Source of the DNA: Emticicia aquatilis
GTDB lineage: Bacteria > Bacteroidota > Bacteroidia > Cytophagales > Spirosomataceae
Assembly (NCBI RefSeq): GCF_014644295.1
Contig: NZ_BMKK01000002.1
Location: 707,866-771,865 of the forward strand
Length of the DNA stretch: 64,000 nucleotides
Direction of reading: 5' to 3'
Notes under the pieces: model-generated
What the model saw: only the letters and a program-made list of their open reading frames with translations
What the model was told of the DNA's origin: nothing
The model's database searches: none
Part shown: in pieces, positions 44,037 through 52,449 of the stretch
Numbering within the stretch: the stretch's first letter is position 1
How the letters are laid out: the number at the start of each line of letters is the position of its first letter
Program-made: the position numbers and the translations under genes

Positions 44037-44918
44037 ATGCAGAAAAAAAACAGAAAATTAGGTAGTTATCCGAGTATGCTCATAATTCTAAGCCTCACAG
44101 CGGCATTATTTTTGGTAGCATTTAGTGGATGGATAGCCCTAACTTCCAAGCAATTGGTGTTGTACATCAAGCAAAATATTGAAGTTCAGGTATATTTAGA
44201 TAAATCGCTTACACAAATTCAAAAAGACTCAGTTAGAAATCTGATTGCACAGAAAAATTATGTTGCTTATTCAGATAATGTTCCTCAAATAAAATTTATC
44301 TCTAAAGAAAGCACTGCCGAGAAGGTTTTGAAAGAAACAAACGAAGACTTTCGTTCGATTTTGGGCGAAAATCCTTATCGAGATGCCTTCAGCTTAAAAT
44401 TAAAAGAAGAATACTTTAAGGAAGAGGAGCTGGCAAAAATTAAAGCTGATTTAGAGAGTGTTCCAGGCATTTTTGAAGCCGATTATGCCAAAGACTTTGT
44501 TGATAGTATTAACAAAAATGCCAATAAAGCCTATTTAATCATTGCTTCAATTGTAGTTTTATTGTTGATAGCCATTGTTTTACTCATCAATAACACCATC
44601 AGACTGGCACTATATTCGCAACGATTCATTATCAGAAGTATGCAATTGGTTGGTGCAACTGACTGGTTTATTCAAAAACCATTCATCAGCAGAGGAATTT
44701 TGCAAGGTTTTATTTCGGGTGTTATGGCATCTGCATTGTTGATAATAGTTGAACAAATTGCGATTCGTGAAATTGAAAACTTAGGTATTCTACAAAACTT
44801 CACCAAACTCTCAATTCTCTGCGGTTTTGTAATTCTATTAGGCATTTTAATTGGAGTTTTGAGTACATTTCAATCTATGTATCGCTATTTGCGAACTGAT
44901 TTAGAGGATTTATATTGA
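44037..44918 (+). CDS. ftsX: Cell division protein FtsX
   Basis: 293 residues: a short basic N-terminus, first membrane helix (about 15-38, MLIILSLTAALFLVAFSGW), a periplasmic domain (about 39-165) and three C-terminal helices of the FtsX/MacB permease type. FtsEX is an ABC-like complex that activates murein hydrolases at the septum. ftsE is not adjacent, as is common in Bacteroidota. It begins the conserved run ftsX - DUF3098 - uppP - truB - ribF. Confidence 0.92.
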   Translation: MQKKNRKLGSYPSMLIILSLTAALFLVAFSGWIALTSKQLVLYIKQNIEVQVYLDKSLTQIQKDSVRNLIAQKNYVAYSDNVPQIKFISKESTAEKVLKETNEDFRSILGENPYRDAFSLKLKEEYFKEEELAKIKADLESVPGIFEADYAKDFVDSINKNANKAYLIIASIVVLLLIAIVLLINNTIRLALYSQRFIIRSMQLVGATDWFIQKPFISRGILQGFISGVMASALLIIVEQIAIREIENLGILQNFTKLSILCGFVILLGILIGVLSTFQSMYRYLRTDLEDLY

Positions 44919-44920
44919 TT

Positions 44921-44941
44921 AGTCAACAGTCGATAGTAATT
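44921..44941. repeat. Three period-7 units after ftsX
   Basis: Three heptads beginning AGT (AGTCAAC, AGTCGAT, AGTAATT) start 2 bp after the ftsX stop. Short and single-armed. Confidence 0.5.
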
Positions 44942-44999
44942 AAAATATTTACAATTTTTATCAATCACTTGAAAAGATTAACACAGACAAATTTATACA

Positions 45000-45239
45000 A
45001 TGAAAAATACAACAAACAACACCCCAACCGAACAAACAGGAAATCAAGAAGCTCTTCCGTTTGGCAAAAGTAATTATACCTTGATGATTGTGGGTATCGT
45101 ACTTATTTTTGCAGGTTTCTTTATCATGACTCTCGACAAAGAAGAGTTCGGTTTCGGATTTTTAGGAATAACCCTCGGGCCAGCTATCGCCTTTATTGGT
45201 TTTATTTTTCAGTTTTATACTATCTTCAAGAAAAAGTAA
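45000..45239 (+). CDS. DUF3098 family small membrane protein (79 aa)
   Basis: 79 residues. A polar N-terminus (about 1-25) is followed by LPFGKSNYTLMIVGIVLIFAGFFIMT, the conserved start of DUF3098, a short loop with DKEEFGFGFLGITLGP, and a second helix (AIAFIGFIFQFYTIF) ending KKK. Two membrane helices in total. The family is almost confined to Bacteroidota and is regularly found between ftsX and uppP, as here. Function unknown, but the context suggests a role in envelope or division. Confidence 0.9.
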   Translation: MKNTTNNTPTEQTGNQEALPFGKSNYTLMIVGIVLIFAGFFIMTLDKEEFGFGFLGITLGPAIAFIGFIFQFYTIFKKK

Positions 45240-45267
45240 AATCTCATTGAAAATACATTTCATAAAA

Positions 45268-45336
45268 AACTGATAGTCAAAAAGTTACATTGCTATGGTC
45301 TATCGACTAACAACAATGGACTATTTACTATCAGTT
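45268..45336. repeat. Inverted repeat with period-7 interior before uppP
   Basis: AACTGATAGT at 45268-45277 pairs exactly with ACTATCAGTT at 45327-45336. The right half between them reads as heptads beginning ACT (ACTAACA, ACTATTT, ACTATCA). It ends 37 bp before the uppP start. Confidence 0.7.
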
Positions 45337-45373
45337 TTCGTATTTATTTACCCTCTTTAATTTTTAATCATCC

Positions 45374-46165
45374 ATGAATTTTATTGAAGCAATTATCCTT
45401 GCTATCATCGAAGGCATCACCGAATATTTGCCAATCAGCTCAACAGGTCACATGATTATTGGCTCATCATTGATGGGTATAAGCGAACTTGATTTTACGA
45501 AAGTTTTTGAAGTAAACATTCAATTCGGTGCGATTCTCTCGGTTGTGGTTTTATATTGGAAACGTTTCTTTCAATCTTTTGAATTTTACAAAAAACTATT
45601 GGCAGCTTTTATTCCAGCAGCCGTAATCGGTTTTGTACTGAACGATTTGATTGACCAATTACTCGAAAGCGTAGCCGTTGTAGCAATTATGTTGGTTCTG
45701 GGAGGAATTATCTTGGTTTTTATTGACAAATATTTTGAAAAGAAAGCAACCAAAGAAGATATTACTTATGTTGATGCAGTAAAAATTGGTCTTTTTCAGT
45801 GTATTGCCATGATTCCAGGGGTTTCTCGTTCGGCGGCAACCATTATCGGAGGTATGTTTCAAGGACTTTCACGCAAAGAGTCGGCAGAATTTTCATTTTT
45901 CTTGGCAGTTCCAACGATGTTTGCAGCTTCGGGTTATAAACTTTTGAAAGCATTTAAAGCAGGTACGCTAACGTTTTCGACCAACGAATTACAATTATTG
46001 GCCATCGGAAATATCGTGGCTTTCATTATAGCGATGGCCGCTATCAAGTTTTTTATTAGTTATCTACAAAAATATGGTTTTAAAGTTTTTGGCTATTACC
46101 GAATTGTAGTCGGTTTAATAATTTTAGGACTTTTAGCCGCTGGCTATGATTTGAGAGTTATTTAG
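45374..46165 (+). CDS. uppP: Undecaprenyl-diphosphate phosphatase
   Basis: 263 residues, integral membrane BacA/UppP family. It dephosphorylates undecaprenyl diphosphate to recycle the lipid carrier of peptidoglycan and O-antigen synthesis, and can give bacitracin resistance. Both catalytic loops are present: [19 protein letters not shown] near the N-terminus and [16 protein letters not shown] in the middle. About eight hydrophobic segments. Lies in the conserved cluster between DUF3098 and truB. Confidence 0.97.
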   Translation: MNFIEAIILAIIEGITEYLPISSTGHMIIGSSLMGISELDFTKVFEVNIQFGAILSVVVLYWKRFFQSFEFYKKLLAAFIPAAVIGFVLNDLIDQLLESVAVVAIMLVLGGIILVFIDKYFEKKATKEDITYVDAVKIGLFQCIAMIPGVSRSAATIIGGMFQGLSRKESAEFSFFLAVPTMFAASGYKLLKAFKAGTLTFSTNELQLLAIGNIVAFIIAMAAIKFFISYLQKYGFKVFGYYRIVVGLIILGLLAAGYDLRVI

Positions 46166-46192
46166 TCCACCGTCGAAAGACAACTGACGACA
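46165..46192. repeat. Four period-7 units after uppP
   Basis: Four heptads beginning GAC or GTC (GTCCACC, GTCGAAA, GACAACT, GACGACA) start on the last base of the uppP stop codon. Single arm. Confidence 0.5.
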
Positions 46193-46230
46193 ATAATTTC
46201 TCGCAATTCTATATTTAATTTTAGTTTTCG

Positions 46231-46926
46231 ATGGATGAAAGAAATGAAGTAATTCTGATTGACAAACCTTTGAAATGGACATCGTTTGATGTTGTGAATA
46301 AGGTTCGCTGGGCAGGAAAATATAAAAAAGTAGGTCATGCTGGTACGCTTGACCCACTGGCGACTGGTTTGTTGATTCTTTGTACTGGAAAAATGACCAA
46401 ACAAATTGATACTTTTCAGGCACAAGAAAAAGAATATACAGGTACTTTAGAACTGGGGAAAACAACTCCTTCGGTCGATTTAGAAACCGAATTTGATGCT
46501 GAATATCCCACCAATCATATTACGCAAGAAGCTATTAGCCAAGTGGTTAGTCAACTTTCTGGTGTGATAGAACAAATACCTCCTGCACATTCTGCGATAA
46601 AAATCAATGGAAAAAGAGCCTACGAATCAGCTCGAAAAGGTGAGGAAGTTGTCATAAAATCTCGACAAGTTGAAATAAAAGAATTTGAGGTTGATACGAC
46701 TAATTTTCCCGAAATTTCGTTCAGAATTGTTTGCTCGAAAGGAACATACATCAGAAGTTTAGTAAGAGATTTTGGTAAATTACTTGATTCGGGTGCATAT
46801 ATGAGTTCGTTGCGTAGAACACGTATCGGAGAATTTAAGATTGAAAACTCACTCACGATTGAGCAGTTTTTGGAAAGTGTACCCGAAAGACTTAGTAAAC
46901 TTGAAAATTTGAATAATCAGCAGTGA
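46231..46926 (+). CDS. truB: tRNA pseudouridine(55) synthase
   Basis: 231 residues. It makes the universal pseudouridine 55 in the T-loop of tRNAs. The catalytic aspartate is in VGHAGTLDPLATGLL. KPLKWTSFDVVNKVRW and SGVIEQIPPAHSAIKINGKRAYE are standard family blocks, and SKGTYIRSLVRDFG closes the active site. The protein ends soon after the core without a PUA domain, as is usual for Bacteroidota. Its stop overlaps the ribF GTG start by four bases, so the two are translationally coupled. Confidence 0.97.
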   Translation: MDERNEVILIDKPLKWTSFDVVNKVRWAGKYKKVGHAGTLDPLATGLLILCTGKMTKQIDTFQAQEKEYTGTLELGKTTPSVDLETEFDAEYPTNHITQEAISQVVSQLSGVIEQIPPAHSAIKINGKRAYESARKGEEVVIKSRQVEIKEFEVDTTNFPEISFRIVCSKGTYIRSLVRDFGKLLDSGAYMSSLRRTRIGEFKIENSLTIEQFLESVPERLSKLENLNNQQ

Positions 46927-47858
46927 AAGTATATTATAATTTAGCGGACTTTGAGGCTCTTAAAAATGCCGTGGTTACGAGCGGTACTTTTGATGGCGTG
47001 CATTTGGGGCATCAGAAAATTCTTCAAATTTTAAGAGAAACTGCTCAAAAAACGGGCGGTGAATCGGTTGTGCTTACTTTTTGGCCACATCCGAGAGTTG
47101 TGGTTTCAAAAGATAGTCAGGATTTAAAACTCCTTTCTACAATTGATGAAAAAATAGAACTACTTGAAAGCCAAGGAGTTGACCATCTTTTGGTGATTCC
47201 GTTTACTCGTGAATTTTCAGAATTAAGTTCAGAAGAATATGTAAAAGATATTCTTCTCAAACAAATCGGAACAAAGAAATTGGTAATTGGCTACGACCAC
47301 CGATTTGGACGAAACCGTGAAGGTGGCTTTGATTACTTAAAGACAAACTCTGAGTTATTTGGTATTGAAATTGAAGAAATTCCTCGTCAAGAAATTGAAA
47401 ATCTGACAATTAGTTCAACCAAAATTCGTCAGTCGCTAATGATTGGTGAAGTTAGTTCTGCTAATGAATTGTTGGGTAGAAAATACAGTTTTACAGGAAT
47501 TGTAGTAAAAGGACGCCAACTTGGGAGAACGATTGGCTTTCCAACGGCTAATGTACAGGTATCTCAGTTTTATAAATTGATTCCTGCCAATGGTGTTTAT
47601 GCGGTCAGAACTTTCTTCCGCAACCAATGGCACGGTGGCATGATGAATATCGGCACTCGCCCCACCGTTGATGGTGTTGGACGCACCCAAGAAGTAAATA
47701 TTTTTGATTTTGATGATGATATTTACGGAGAAACGGTTACTGTCGAAATCGTTGACTACATCAGGCCTGAGCAGAAATTTAACGGTTTAGATGAATTAAA
47801 GGCACAAATATTGACCGATAAAACAAAATCGAAGGAAATTTTAAATATTCTTAAATGA
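46923..47858 (+). CDS. ribF: Bifunctional riboflavin kinase / FAD synthetase
   Basis: 311 residues, starting at GTG within the truB stop (GTGA overlap). The N-terminal nucleotidyltransferase domain (about 1-165: VTSGTFDGVHLGHQKIL, VIGYDHRFGRNREG, ISSTKIRQ) makes FAD from FMN. The C-terminal flavokinase domain (about 185-311: GRTIGFPTANV, NIGTRPTVDG) makes FMN from riboflavin. The enzyme supplies flavin to, among others, EtfA and the FMN and FAD enzymes encoded in this window. A short hairpin overlaps its stop. Confidence 0.97.
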   Translation: MKVYYNLADFEALKNAVVTSGTFDGVHLGHQKILQILRETAQKTGGESVVLTFWPHPRVVVSKDSQDLKLLSTIDEKIELLESQGVDHLLVIPFTREFSELSSEEYVKDILLKQIGTKKLVIGYDHRFGRNREGGFDYLKTNSELFGIEIEEIPRQEIENLTISSTKIRQSLMIGEVSSANELLGRKYSFTGIVVKGRQLGRTIGFPTANVQVSQFYKLIPANGVYAVRTFFRNQWHGGMMNIGTRPTVDGVGRTQEVNIFDFDDDIYGETVTVEIVDYIRPEQKFNGLDELKAQILTDKTKSKEILNILK

Positions 47859-47877
47859 ACGTCCAGATTGGATGTTC
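47857..47877. repeat. Short palindrome at the ribF stop
   Basis: 9-bp arms GAACGTCCA and TGGATGTTC (one G-T pair) with a 3-nt loop, followed by CTAC. It resembles the ends of the 31145-31270 element. Confidence 0.55.
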
Positions 47878-47893
47878 CTACGAGTAAAAATCA

Positions 47894-48127
47894 ATGACAT
47901 TATTTATAGAAATCGTCGGCTGGATTGGTTCGGTGCTAATTGTGGGTTCATATTTTTTGAATATCCAAGGCAAACTCGACTCCAAAGATAGCAAATATAT
48001 TTGGGCAAATTTATTAGGCGGAATCTGCTTTATTATTAATACTTACGCCCACCATGCCTACCCTTCCGTTGCGGTCAATATCGTTTGGGTAATTATTGCT
48101 CTATTCGCTATTTTCAGAAAGAAATAA
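47894..48127 (+). CDS. Small membrane protein, CBU_0592-like (77 aa)
   Basis: 77 residues with three hydrophobic helices: EIVGWIGSVLIVGSYFLN, YIWANLLGGICFIINTYA, and SVAVNIVWVIIALFAIF ending RKK. The pattern GWIG..L...Y.L, NLLGG, and NIVWVIIA fits the CBU_0592 family of small membrane proteins, distantly like half-SWEET/PQ-loop proteins. Function unknown. It follows ribF by 35 bp and may share its transcript. A terminator follows directly. Confidence 0.75.
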   Translation: MTLFIEIVGWIGSVLIVGSYFLNIQGKLDSKDSKYIWANLLGGICFIINTYAHHAYPSVAVNIVWVIIALFAIFRKK

Positions 48128-48130
48128 AAC

Positions 48131-48158
48131 AAAAAAGCCACCCAAAAGGTGGTTTTTT
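48131..48158 (+). terminator. Terminator of the ftsX-ribF cluster
   Basis: A-run, CCACC / GGTGG stem with a 5-nt CAAAA-type loop, then a T-run. Immediately follows the 77-aa membrane protein gene. Confidence 0.85.
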
Positions 48159-48380
48159 GTCAAACTGCTTTGTACTTATTTTCCATGAAATAATCTTAAA
48201 AATATTTTCAAAGTCAATATTAGCTTTCGATTAAATCTTGGAAAGTATTGTGCAATGACTGTACCAGCAGCAGACAAAAATTATTTGGAGGTAACAAAGT
48301 GAAAATCTTTTTTTGAAATTGTATTAAAACAAGAAAGATGAGCGTTTGCCCATCTTTCCACAATAATTGTACCAGTTAAA
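48159..48380. other. Non-coding gap with one hairpin
   Basis: No reading frame of note is present. An 8-bp stem (48333-48340 with 48351-48358) encloses a GC-paired inner loop and is the only clear structure. The rest is A/T-rich. The gap continues into the period-7 element and the pheA terminator. Confidence 0.5.
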
Positions 48381-48507
48381 AGTTCTGAGTTTAGAATTCT
48401 GAGTTCTGAGTTTTTTTTACTCATAGAAGTCAATAAAATTCAAACCGTTGAAAAAGGTAATTCTTAACTCAGAATTCAAAACCGCACGGGCGGCCCCGTC
48501 AGAACTC
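48381..48507. repeat. Inverted period-7 element downstream of pheA
   Basis: The left arm (48381-48412) has four to five heptads of the CTGAGTT type, as at 41106. The right arm (48466-48507) has AACTCAG-type units in reverse orientation. The right arm is interrupted by a GC-rich 20-bp hairpin and ends at the pheA stop. Confidence 0.75.
48486..48499 (-). terminator. pheA terminator hairpin
   Basis: ACGGG and CCCGT pair around a 4-nt CGGC loop (48486-48490 with 48495-48499), 10 bp after the pheA stop. On the minus strand a TTTTG stretch follows a few bases later. The GC content contrasts sharply with the flanks. Confidence 0.65.
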
Positions 48508-48508
48508 T

Positions 48509-49582
48509 CTAAGCGTTTCTTACATAACTTCCCAACCACTTAATTGAGTTTTTGTATTTCTTGAAAACCTTCTCGACGTTATCATCTTGAAAGAATCCTT
48601 CTAATTCGATAAAAAACCAAAAGTTAAAATCTTCATCGCCTTTGTATGGTCGGCTTTCAATTTTGGTTAAGTTGATACCTGCTTTCTTGAAATCTTGTAA
48701 GAAAGCCGCCAAAATCCCTGGTTTATCGGTATCTGGAAGGCGAGCTATGATGGTTGTTTTGTCGTTTTCGCTTTTGGCGTTTACAAAGTTTTTGGCCAAA
48801 ATATAAAAACGAGTGCGATTTTGGCTGTTATCTTCGATATTATTGAACAAAATCGGTAAACTAAATAGCTTCGCAGCAATTTCTGAACAAATAGCTGCAC
48901 TTTCTGGGTCTTCAGCTGCCAATTTTGCCGCTTTTGAAGTTGACTCTACCTGAATTTCTTCGGGGTGCGTTTGTTCAAAATATTTATTCAAAAATCCTCT
49001 ACACTGACGAAAAGCAATATCTTTTGAATAAATACGCTTTATTTTTGAAGGATTTTCGGCTTCTGTTGCCAATGCAAAATGCACAGGAATTTTCAATTCA
49101 GCAGCAACGTTTACATTCATTTCATTCAATAAATCAACAGTTTCGTAAACGATACCTTCTTGGTTATTTTCGATTGGAATTACACCAAATTTAGCTCTAC
49201 CAGTATCAACTGCCTCAAAAACCGATTTGATGGTTGGCAAAGTCATGTACTCGCTCATAGCACCGAAACGGCTCTCGGCAGCTTGGTGCGTGAAACTTCC
49301 TTCTGGACCAAGATAAGCAACTCTTTCGGGCAATTCGATATTACGAGCAGCCGCAAAAATCTCCAAATAAATAGCTTCGATGGCTTCTTTATTGAGCGGG
49401 CCATCGTTTTGAGCATTCATGCGGTCGAGGATTTGCTTTTCACGCTCTGGTCGGTAGATAATGGCCTTTGTCGAACGCTTGATTTCTCCTACTTTATGTA
49501 CGAGTTTCATTCGTTGATTGAGCAGTACGAGCAATTGGTCGTCAATTTTATCAATATCTTTTCTAACTTCGTCGAGAGTCAC
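48509..49582 (-). CDS. pheA: Bifunctional chorismate mutase / prephenate dehydratase
   Basis: 357 residues in three domains: AroQ chorismate mutase (about 1-80, VRKDIDKIDDQLLVLLNQRM and PEREKQIL), prephenate dehydratase (about 88-265, VAYLGPEGSFTHQAA, GVIPIENNQEG and the catalytic NRTRFYIL), and a C-terminal ACT regulatory domain (about 275-357, with the ESRPYKG phenylalanine-sensing motif). It converts chorismate to phenylpyruvate for phenylalanine, with feedback by phenylalanine expected. A single gene with a period-7 element and hairpin behind it. Confidence 0.97.
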   Translation of the reverse strand: MTLDEVRKDIDKIDDQLLVLLNQRMKLVHKVGEIKRSTKAIIYRPEREKQILDRMNAQNDGPLNKEAIEAIYLEIFAAARNIELPERVAYLGPEGSFTHQAAESRFGAMSEYMTLPTIKSVFEAVDTGRAKFGVIPIENNQEGIVYETVDLLNEMNVNVAAELKIPVHFALATEAENPSKIKRIYSKDIAFRQCRGFLNKYFEQTHPEEIQVESTSKAAKLAAEDPESAAICSEIAAKLFSLPILFNNIEDNSQNRTRFYILAKNFVNAKSENDKTTIIARLPDTDKPGILAAFLQDFKKAGINLTKIESRPYKGDEDFNFWFFIELEGFFQDDNVEKVFKKYKNSIKWLGSYVRNA

Positions 49583-49755
49583 TTTAATAAGAGGTTGGTT
49601 TTACAAAATTTTCATTGGGTTGCAATTTAGTTAAAAACGATTAATTTTAGCTCATTGGTTATAAGCATTTCTTATACTTTACAAAAATTAGAACTAATTT
49701 ACAGTTTTTCTTCGTATTTTAGTTTTACATTTGAAAAGCAAAATGAATGTGATTT

Positions 49756-50946
49756 ATGCAAGAAGTAGAAAAACTGTATTTTTTTGATACGAAGAAGAAA
49801 AAAGTAATGCCATACACTCTTTTGAGTTTGGAGGTGGAGAATTTTAGGGGTATTAAGCATTTGAAAATTGACGGAATTCCTGCCGATACCAAATGGATTT
49901 TCTTGACTGGTGAAAATGGATTTGGAAAAACTTCTATTTTGCAAAGTATTGGTTCATCATTAATACGAAACTATGATGATAAGGAAGAAAAAAGTATAAA
50001 TACACTTTTAAGCATTGAAGGCTTTCTACTCAAAATTTCTACCAATTCAAATGTCTATAATTTTGCTACTTCTGAAAATTTTCCCAAAGAAAAATTAAAT
50101 GAATATCAAAATAACTCCTTATTTGTCACCCTATACGGCTCTTCTCGTCTTGACATTACTGCTGCCTCAAATGAGGAGGCTATCAGACAGCAAAATTCGT
50201 TAGATAATTTATTTGGTAAACCTAATAGCTATCTTCTAAATATCAATCACACTCTTAAAGAGGCTTATGCATATAATAGAGATAGGTTTGAGCAGATTTT
50301 AGAGTTTTTCAAGGCAATTTTACCAAATCTTGCTGATATAAAGATTGAAGTGAATAACGGAGAACCCGAAGTTGTCTATTTTGAGAAAGACGAAACTGGG
50401 CATGGATATAACCCAATAAGTTTCAGCCAACTGGCGGCAGGATATAGAAATATCTTGGCAATGTTTGGCGATATGATTATTCGTTTACAAAAATTACAAC
50501 CCGAAGTTAAATCTATCAGCGATTTAAAAGGGATTGTGATTATTGATGAAATTGAACTTCATTTACACCCAAAATATCAAAAATGGCTTCCGAGTAAACT
50601 CTCAGAATTATTCCCAAATATTCAATTTATTGTTTCAACACATAGTCCAATTCCGCTCTTGGGTGCTCCGAGAGAATCGGTTTTTCTGAAAGTTAATCGT
50701 AACGAAGAACAAGGTATAACAGTGGAACGAATAGATATTGATATAGCAGGTTTGAACCCAAATCTAATCCTGACCTCACCCGTTTTTGGTTTTAATGATA
50801 TATTCTCAAATAATCAAGATAAAAAAACAGTAATAAGAAAAGAAGATGTTTATAATGATGTACTTTTTTACAAAAAGTTGGATGAACGTTTGAATGAACA
50901 AATAGGCAGCGACCGAGAACAAGAACTATTGAAATTAATGAAGTAA
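49756..50946 (+). CDS. AAA/ABC-type ATPase, PtuA-like (candidate Septu defence)
   Basis: 396 residues. RecF/SMC-like ATPase head: NFRGIKHL N-terminal strand, Walker A GENGFGKTS (residues 52-60), an ABC-signature-like FSQLAAGYRNILAM, Walker B GIVIIDEIELHLHP, and the H-loop FIVSTHSPIPLLG. All catalytic motifs are intact. The HNH nuclease gene starts 1 bp after its stop, an arrangement characteristic of the two-gene Septu anti-phage system, in which PtuA senses invasion and PtuB is the nuclease. An ATG at 49807 is an alternative start. No reverse transcriptase is nearby, so a retron is unlikely. Confidence 0.8.
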   Translation: MQEVEKLYFFDTKKKKVMPYTLLSLEVENFRGIKHLKIDGIPADTKWIFLTGENGFGKTSILQSIGSSLIRNYDDKEEKSINTLLSIEGFLLKISTNSNVYNFATSENFPKEKLNEYQNNSLFVTLYGSSRLDITAASNEEAIRQQNSLDNLFGKPNSYLLNINHTLKEAYAYNRDRFEQILEFFKAILPNLADIKIEVNNGEPEVVYFEKDETGHGYNPISFSQLAAGYRNILAMFGDMIIRLQKLQPEVKSISDLKGIVIIDEIELHLHPKYQKWLPSKLSELFPNIQFIVSTHSPIPLLGAPRESVFLKVNRNEEQGITVERIDIDIAGLNPNLILTSPVFGFNDIFSNNQDKKTVIRKEDVYNDVLFYKKLDERLNEQIGSDREQELLKLMK

Positions 50947-50947
50947 C

Positions 50948-51892
50948 ATGCGGAAAGTAAGTAAACCTTTAGACTCAAAACCTGATATTTTAGACTTTTC
51001 CAAGACTCCGAGTACATTGGAGGTTTTGAAACAAATAATTTCTAATCAACGGGTCGAAGAAAAACATGGTGAAATTTATCGAGGAACTTACAAAGACGAA
51101 CAAGGAGTTACTAAATCAAAAGTACGTGATGAATTAAATAAATTTTACTTCAAAAAATGTGCATACTGTGAAAGTTTTGAAAGTTCTGCTCAAATAGAAC
51201 ATTATCGACCAAAAAATAAAGTAATCGGAATTGGCAAAAATAATGGATACTATTGGCTCTGCTTCGAGTGGACAAACCTTGTTCCAGCGTGTTTTGATTG
51301 TAATAAGGTCGGTACTGGAAAAGGCAACAAGTTTCCAATAATTAGTTCAGCAAGCCAACGACAATTTTCGGTTCCCATCAATGATGATTCATCGCTTCGA
51401 TTAGGAGATTTTATTTATAATTCTGGCTATTTATCAACTGAGAAGCCTTTTTTACTTCACCCAGAATATGACGAGCCAAAGCTTTTTTTCAAATTTGAAT
51501 GGAAGCAAAATCAATCATATTTAAATTTAATTGGAATAGATAAAGAAAATAGAGGACAAAAGACTATTAAAATCTGTGATTTAAATCGAGAAAACTTAGG
51601 AAATAATCGAGGGCAAAGATTATATGATGTAATCATTACACCGATATTAGCCAACTTAGGATTATTTTTAAACTTGCAAAAAACGCTTACAGAATTTGAG
51701 AGAGATTTATTTGAAATCTTCAAAATACTTAGTAAAAGAGCTGAAAACAAACAAATAGAATTTTCTCTTATGTGGTGGTTTGTATTTGAGAATGTAGAAA
51801 ATTTTGAAAAAATCATTGGAGCAACCCTACCAGAAGGAACTCAACGAAATGTAGTAATAAATTTGTTTAAGCAATTCAGAAATAGCCAATAA
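50948..51892 (+). CDS. HNH nuclease, PtuB-like (candidate Septu defence)
   Basis: 314 residues. The HNH / zinc-finger block is complete: C71 and C74 (CAYCE), H85 (IEHYRPKNKV), N110 (WTNLVPACFDCNK) with C115, C118 and N119, then the K-G-NKFP segment typical of PtuB and the related retron-associated HNH proteins. The rest is helical, with no recognised domain. It is 1 bp downstream of the PtuA-like ATPase and clearly co-transcribed. Predicted to cleave DNA or RNA on activation. A hairpin terminator follows. Confidence 0.82.
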   Translation: MRKVSKPLDSKPDILDFSKTPSTLEVLKQIISNQRVEEKHGEIYRGTYKDEQGVTKSKVRDELNKFYFKKCAYCESFESSAQIEHYRPKNKVIGIGKNNGYYWLCFEWTNLVPACFDCNKVGTGKGNKFPIISSASQRQFSVPINDDSSLRLGDFIYNSGYLSTEKPFLLHPEYDEPKLFFKFEWKQNQSYLNLIGIDKENRGQKTIKICDLNRENLGNNRGQRLYDVIITPILANLGLFLNLQKTLTEFERDLFEIFKILSKRAENKQIEFSLMWWFVFENVENFEKIIGATLPEGTQRNVVINLFKQFRNSQ

Positions 51893-51895
51893 ATA

Positions 51896-51925
51896 AAAAT
51901 AAGACCCAGAAGGTCTTATTTTATA
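51896..51925. terminator. Terminator after the ATPase-HNH cassette
   Basis: Perfect 11-bp stem (51896-51906 with 51912-51922), 5-nt loop, T-rich tail. Lies between the cassette and the converging gene at 51988. Confidence 0.85.
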
Positions 51926-51987
51926 CGATTAATCTTGCATTTGAAACTTTACTTATCGTAAACCCCATTACAAAAACTGCTATACAA

Positions 51988-52446
51988 TCATTGAAGTTCT
52001 TCTAAAAGTTTGGCTTCGGTTGGTTCTTCTTTCATATAAACCACCGTAACTTTATCACCTTTTTTATGTCTTTGATAACTTACCTGACTGATACTCAGTC
52101 GCATTGATTGATAATCGCCCAATTTGGCATTGGCAACAGCTTCTTCTGAAATAGCGGCAATTTTATCAACGATATTATCAGATTTTGGCAAAACTTTCAC
52201 TTTCTCGGCGTCTGTAAAAAAAGCTACGTCCATATAATACCGATACGTTTTACTTTTTCTCGTTCCTGTTACTTGTTCGTATAGTTCAACTACACTGGCG
52301 TCAGCTCGTTCGCCTTTTTCGAGCAATTCTTTATCGTTGTCTTTTTGTATATAAAAACCAATAACAAAGACCCCAATCATTAAAGCCAAAAGTGAATAAA
52401 CTATGATAGTAAGTTTGGTCTTTTTGCTTAGTTCTGAGTATTTCAT
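51988..52446 (-). CDS. Single-pass membrane protein of unknown function (152 aa)
   Basis: 152 residues: a basic N-terminus, one membrane helix (about 10-32, LTIIVYSLLALMIGVFVIGFYI), then a soluble region (KGERADASVVELYEQVTGTRKSKTYRYYMDVAFFT... KKGDKVTVVYMKEEP). The soluble part looks like a DUF3592-type beta domain, in which GxxVxG and VxY-x-EP elements recur. It is the last gene of a leftward run, separated by 3 bp from the gene before it. Function unknown. Confidence 0.75.
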   Translation of the reverse strand: MKYSELSKKTKLTIIVYSLLALMIGVFVIGFYIQKDNDKELLEKGERADASVVELYEQVTGTRKSKTYRYYMDVAFFTDAEKVKVLPKSDNIVDKIAAISEEAVANAKLGDYQSMRLSISQVSYQRHKKGDKVTVVYMKEEPTEAKLLEELQ

Positions 52447-52449
52447 GGC

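Noticed and set aside
49583..51892. Retron with ATPase and HNH effectors
   Set aside because: No reverse transcriptase gene and no structured msr/msd candidate lie next to the cassette.
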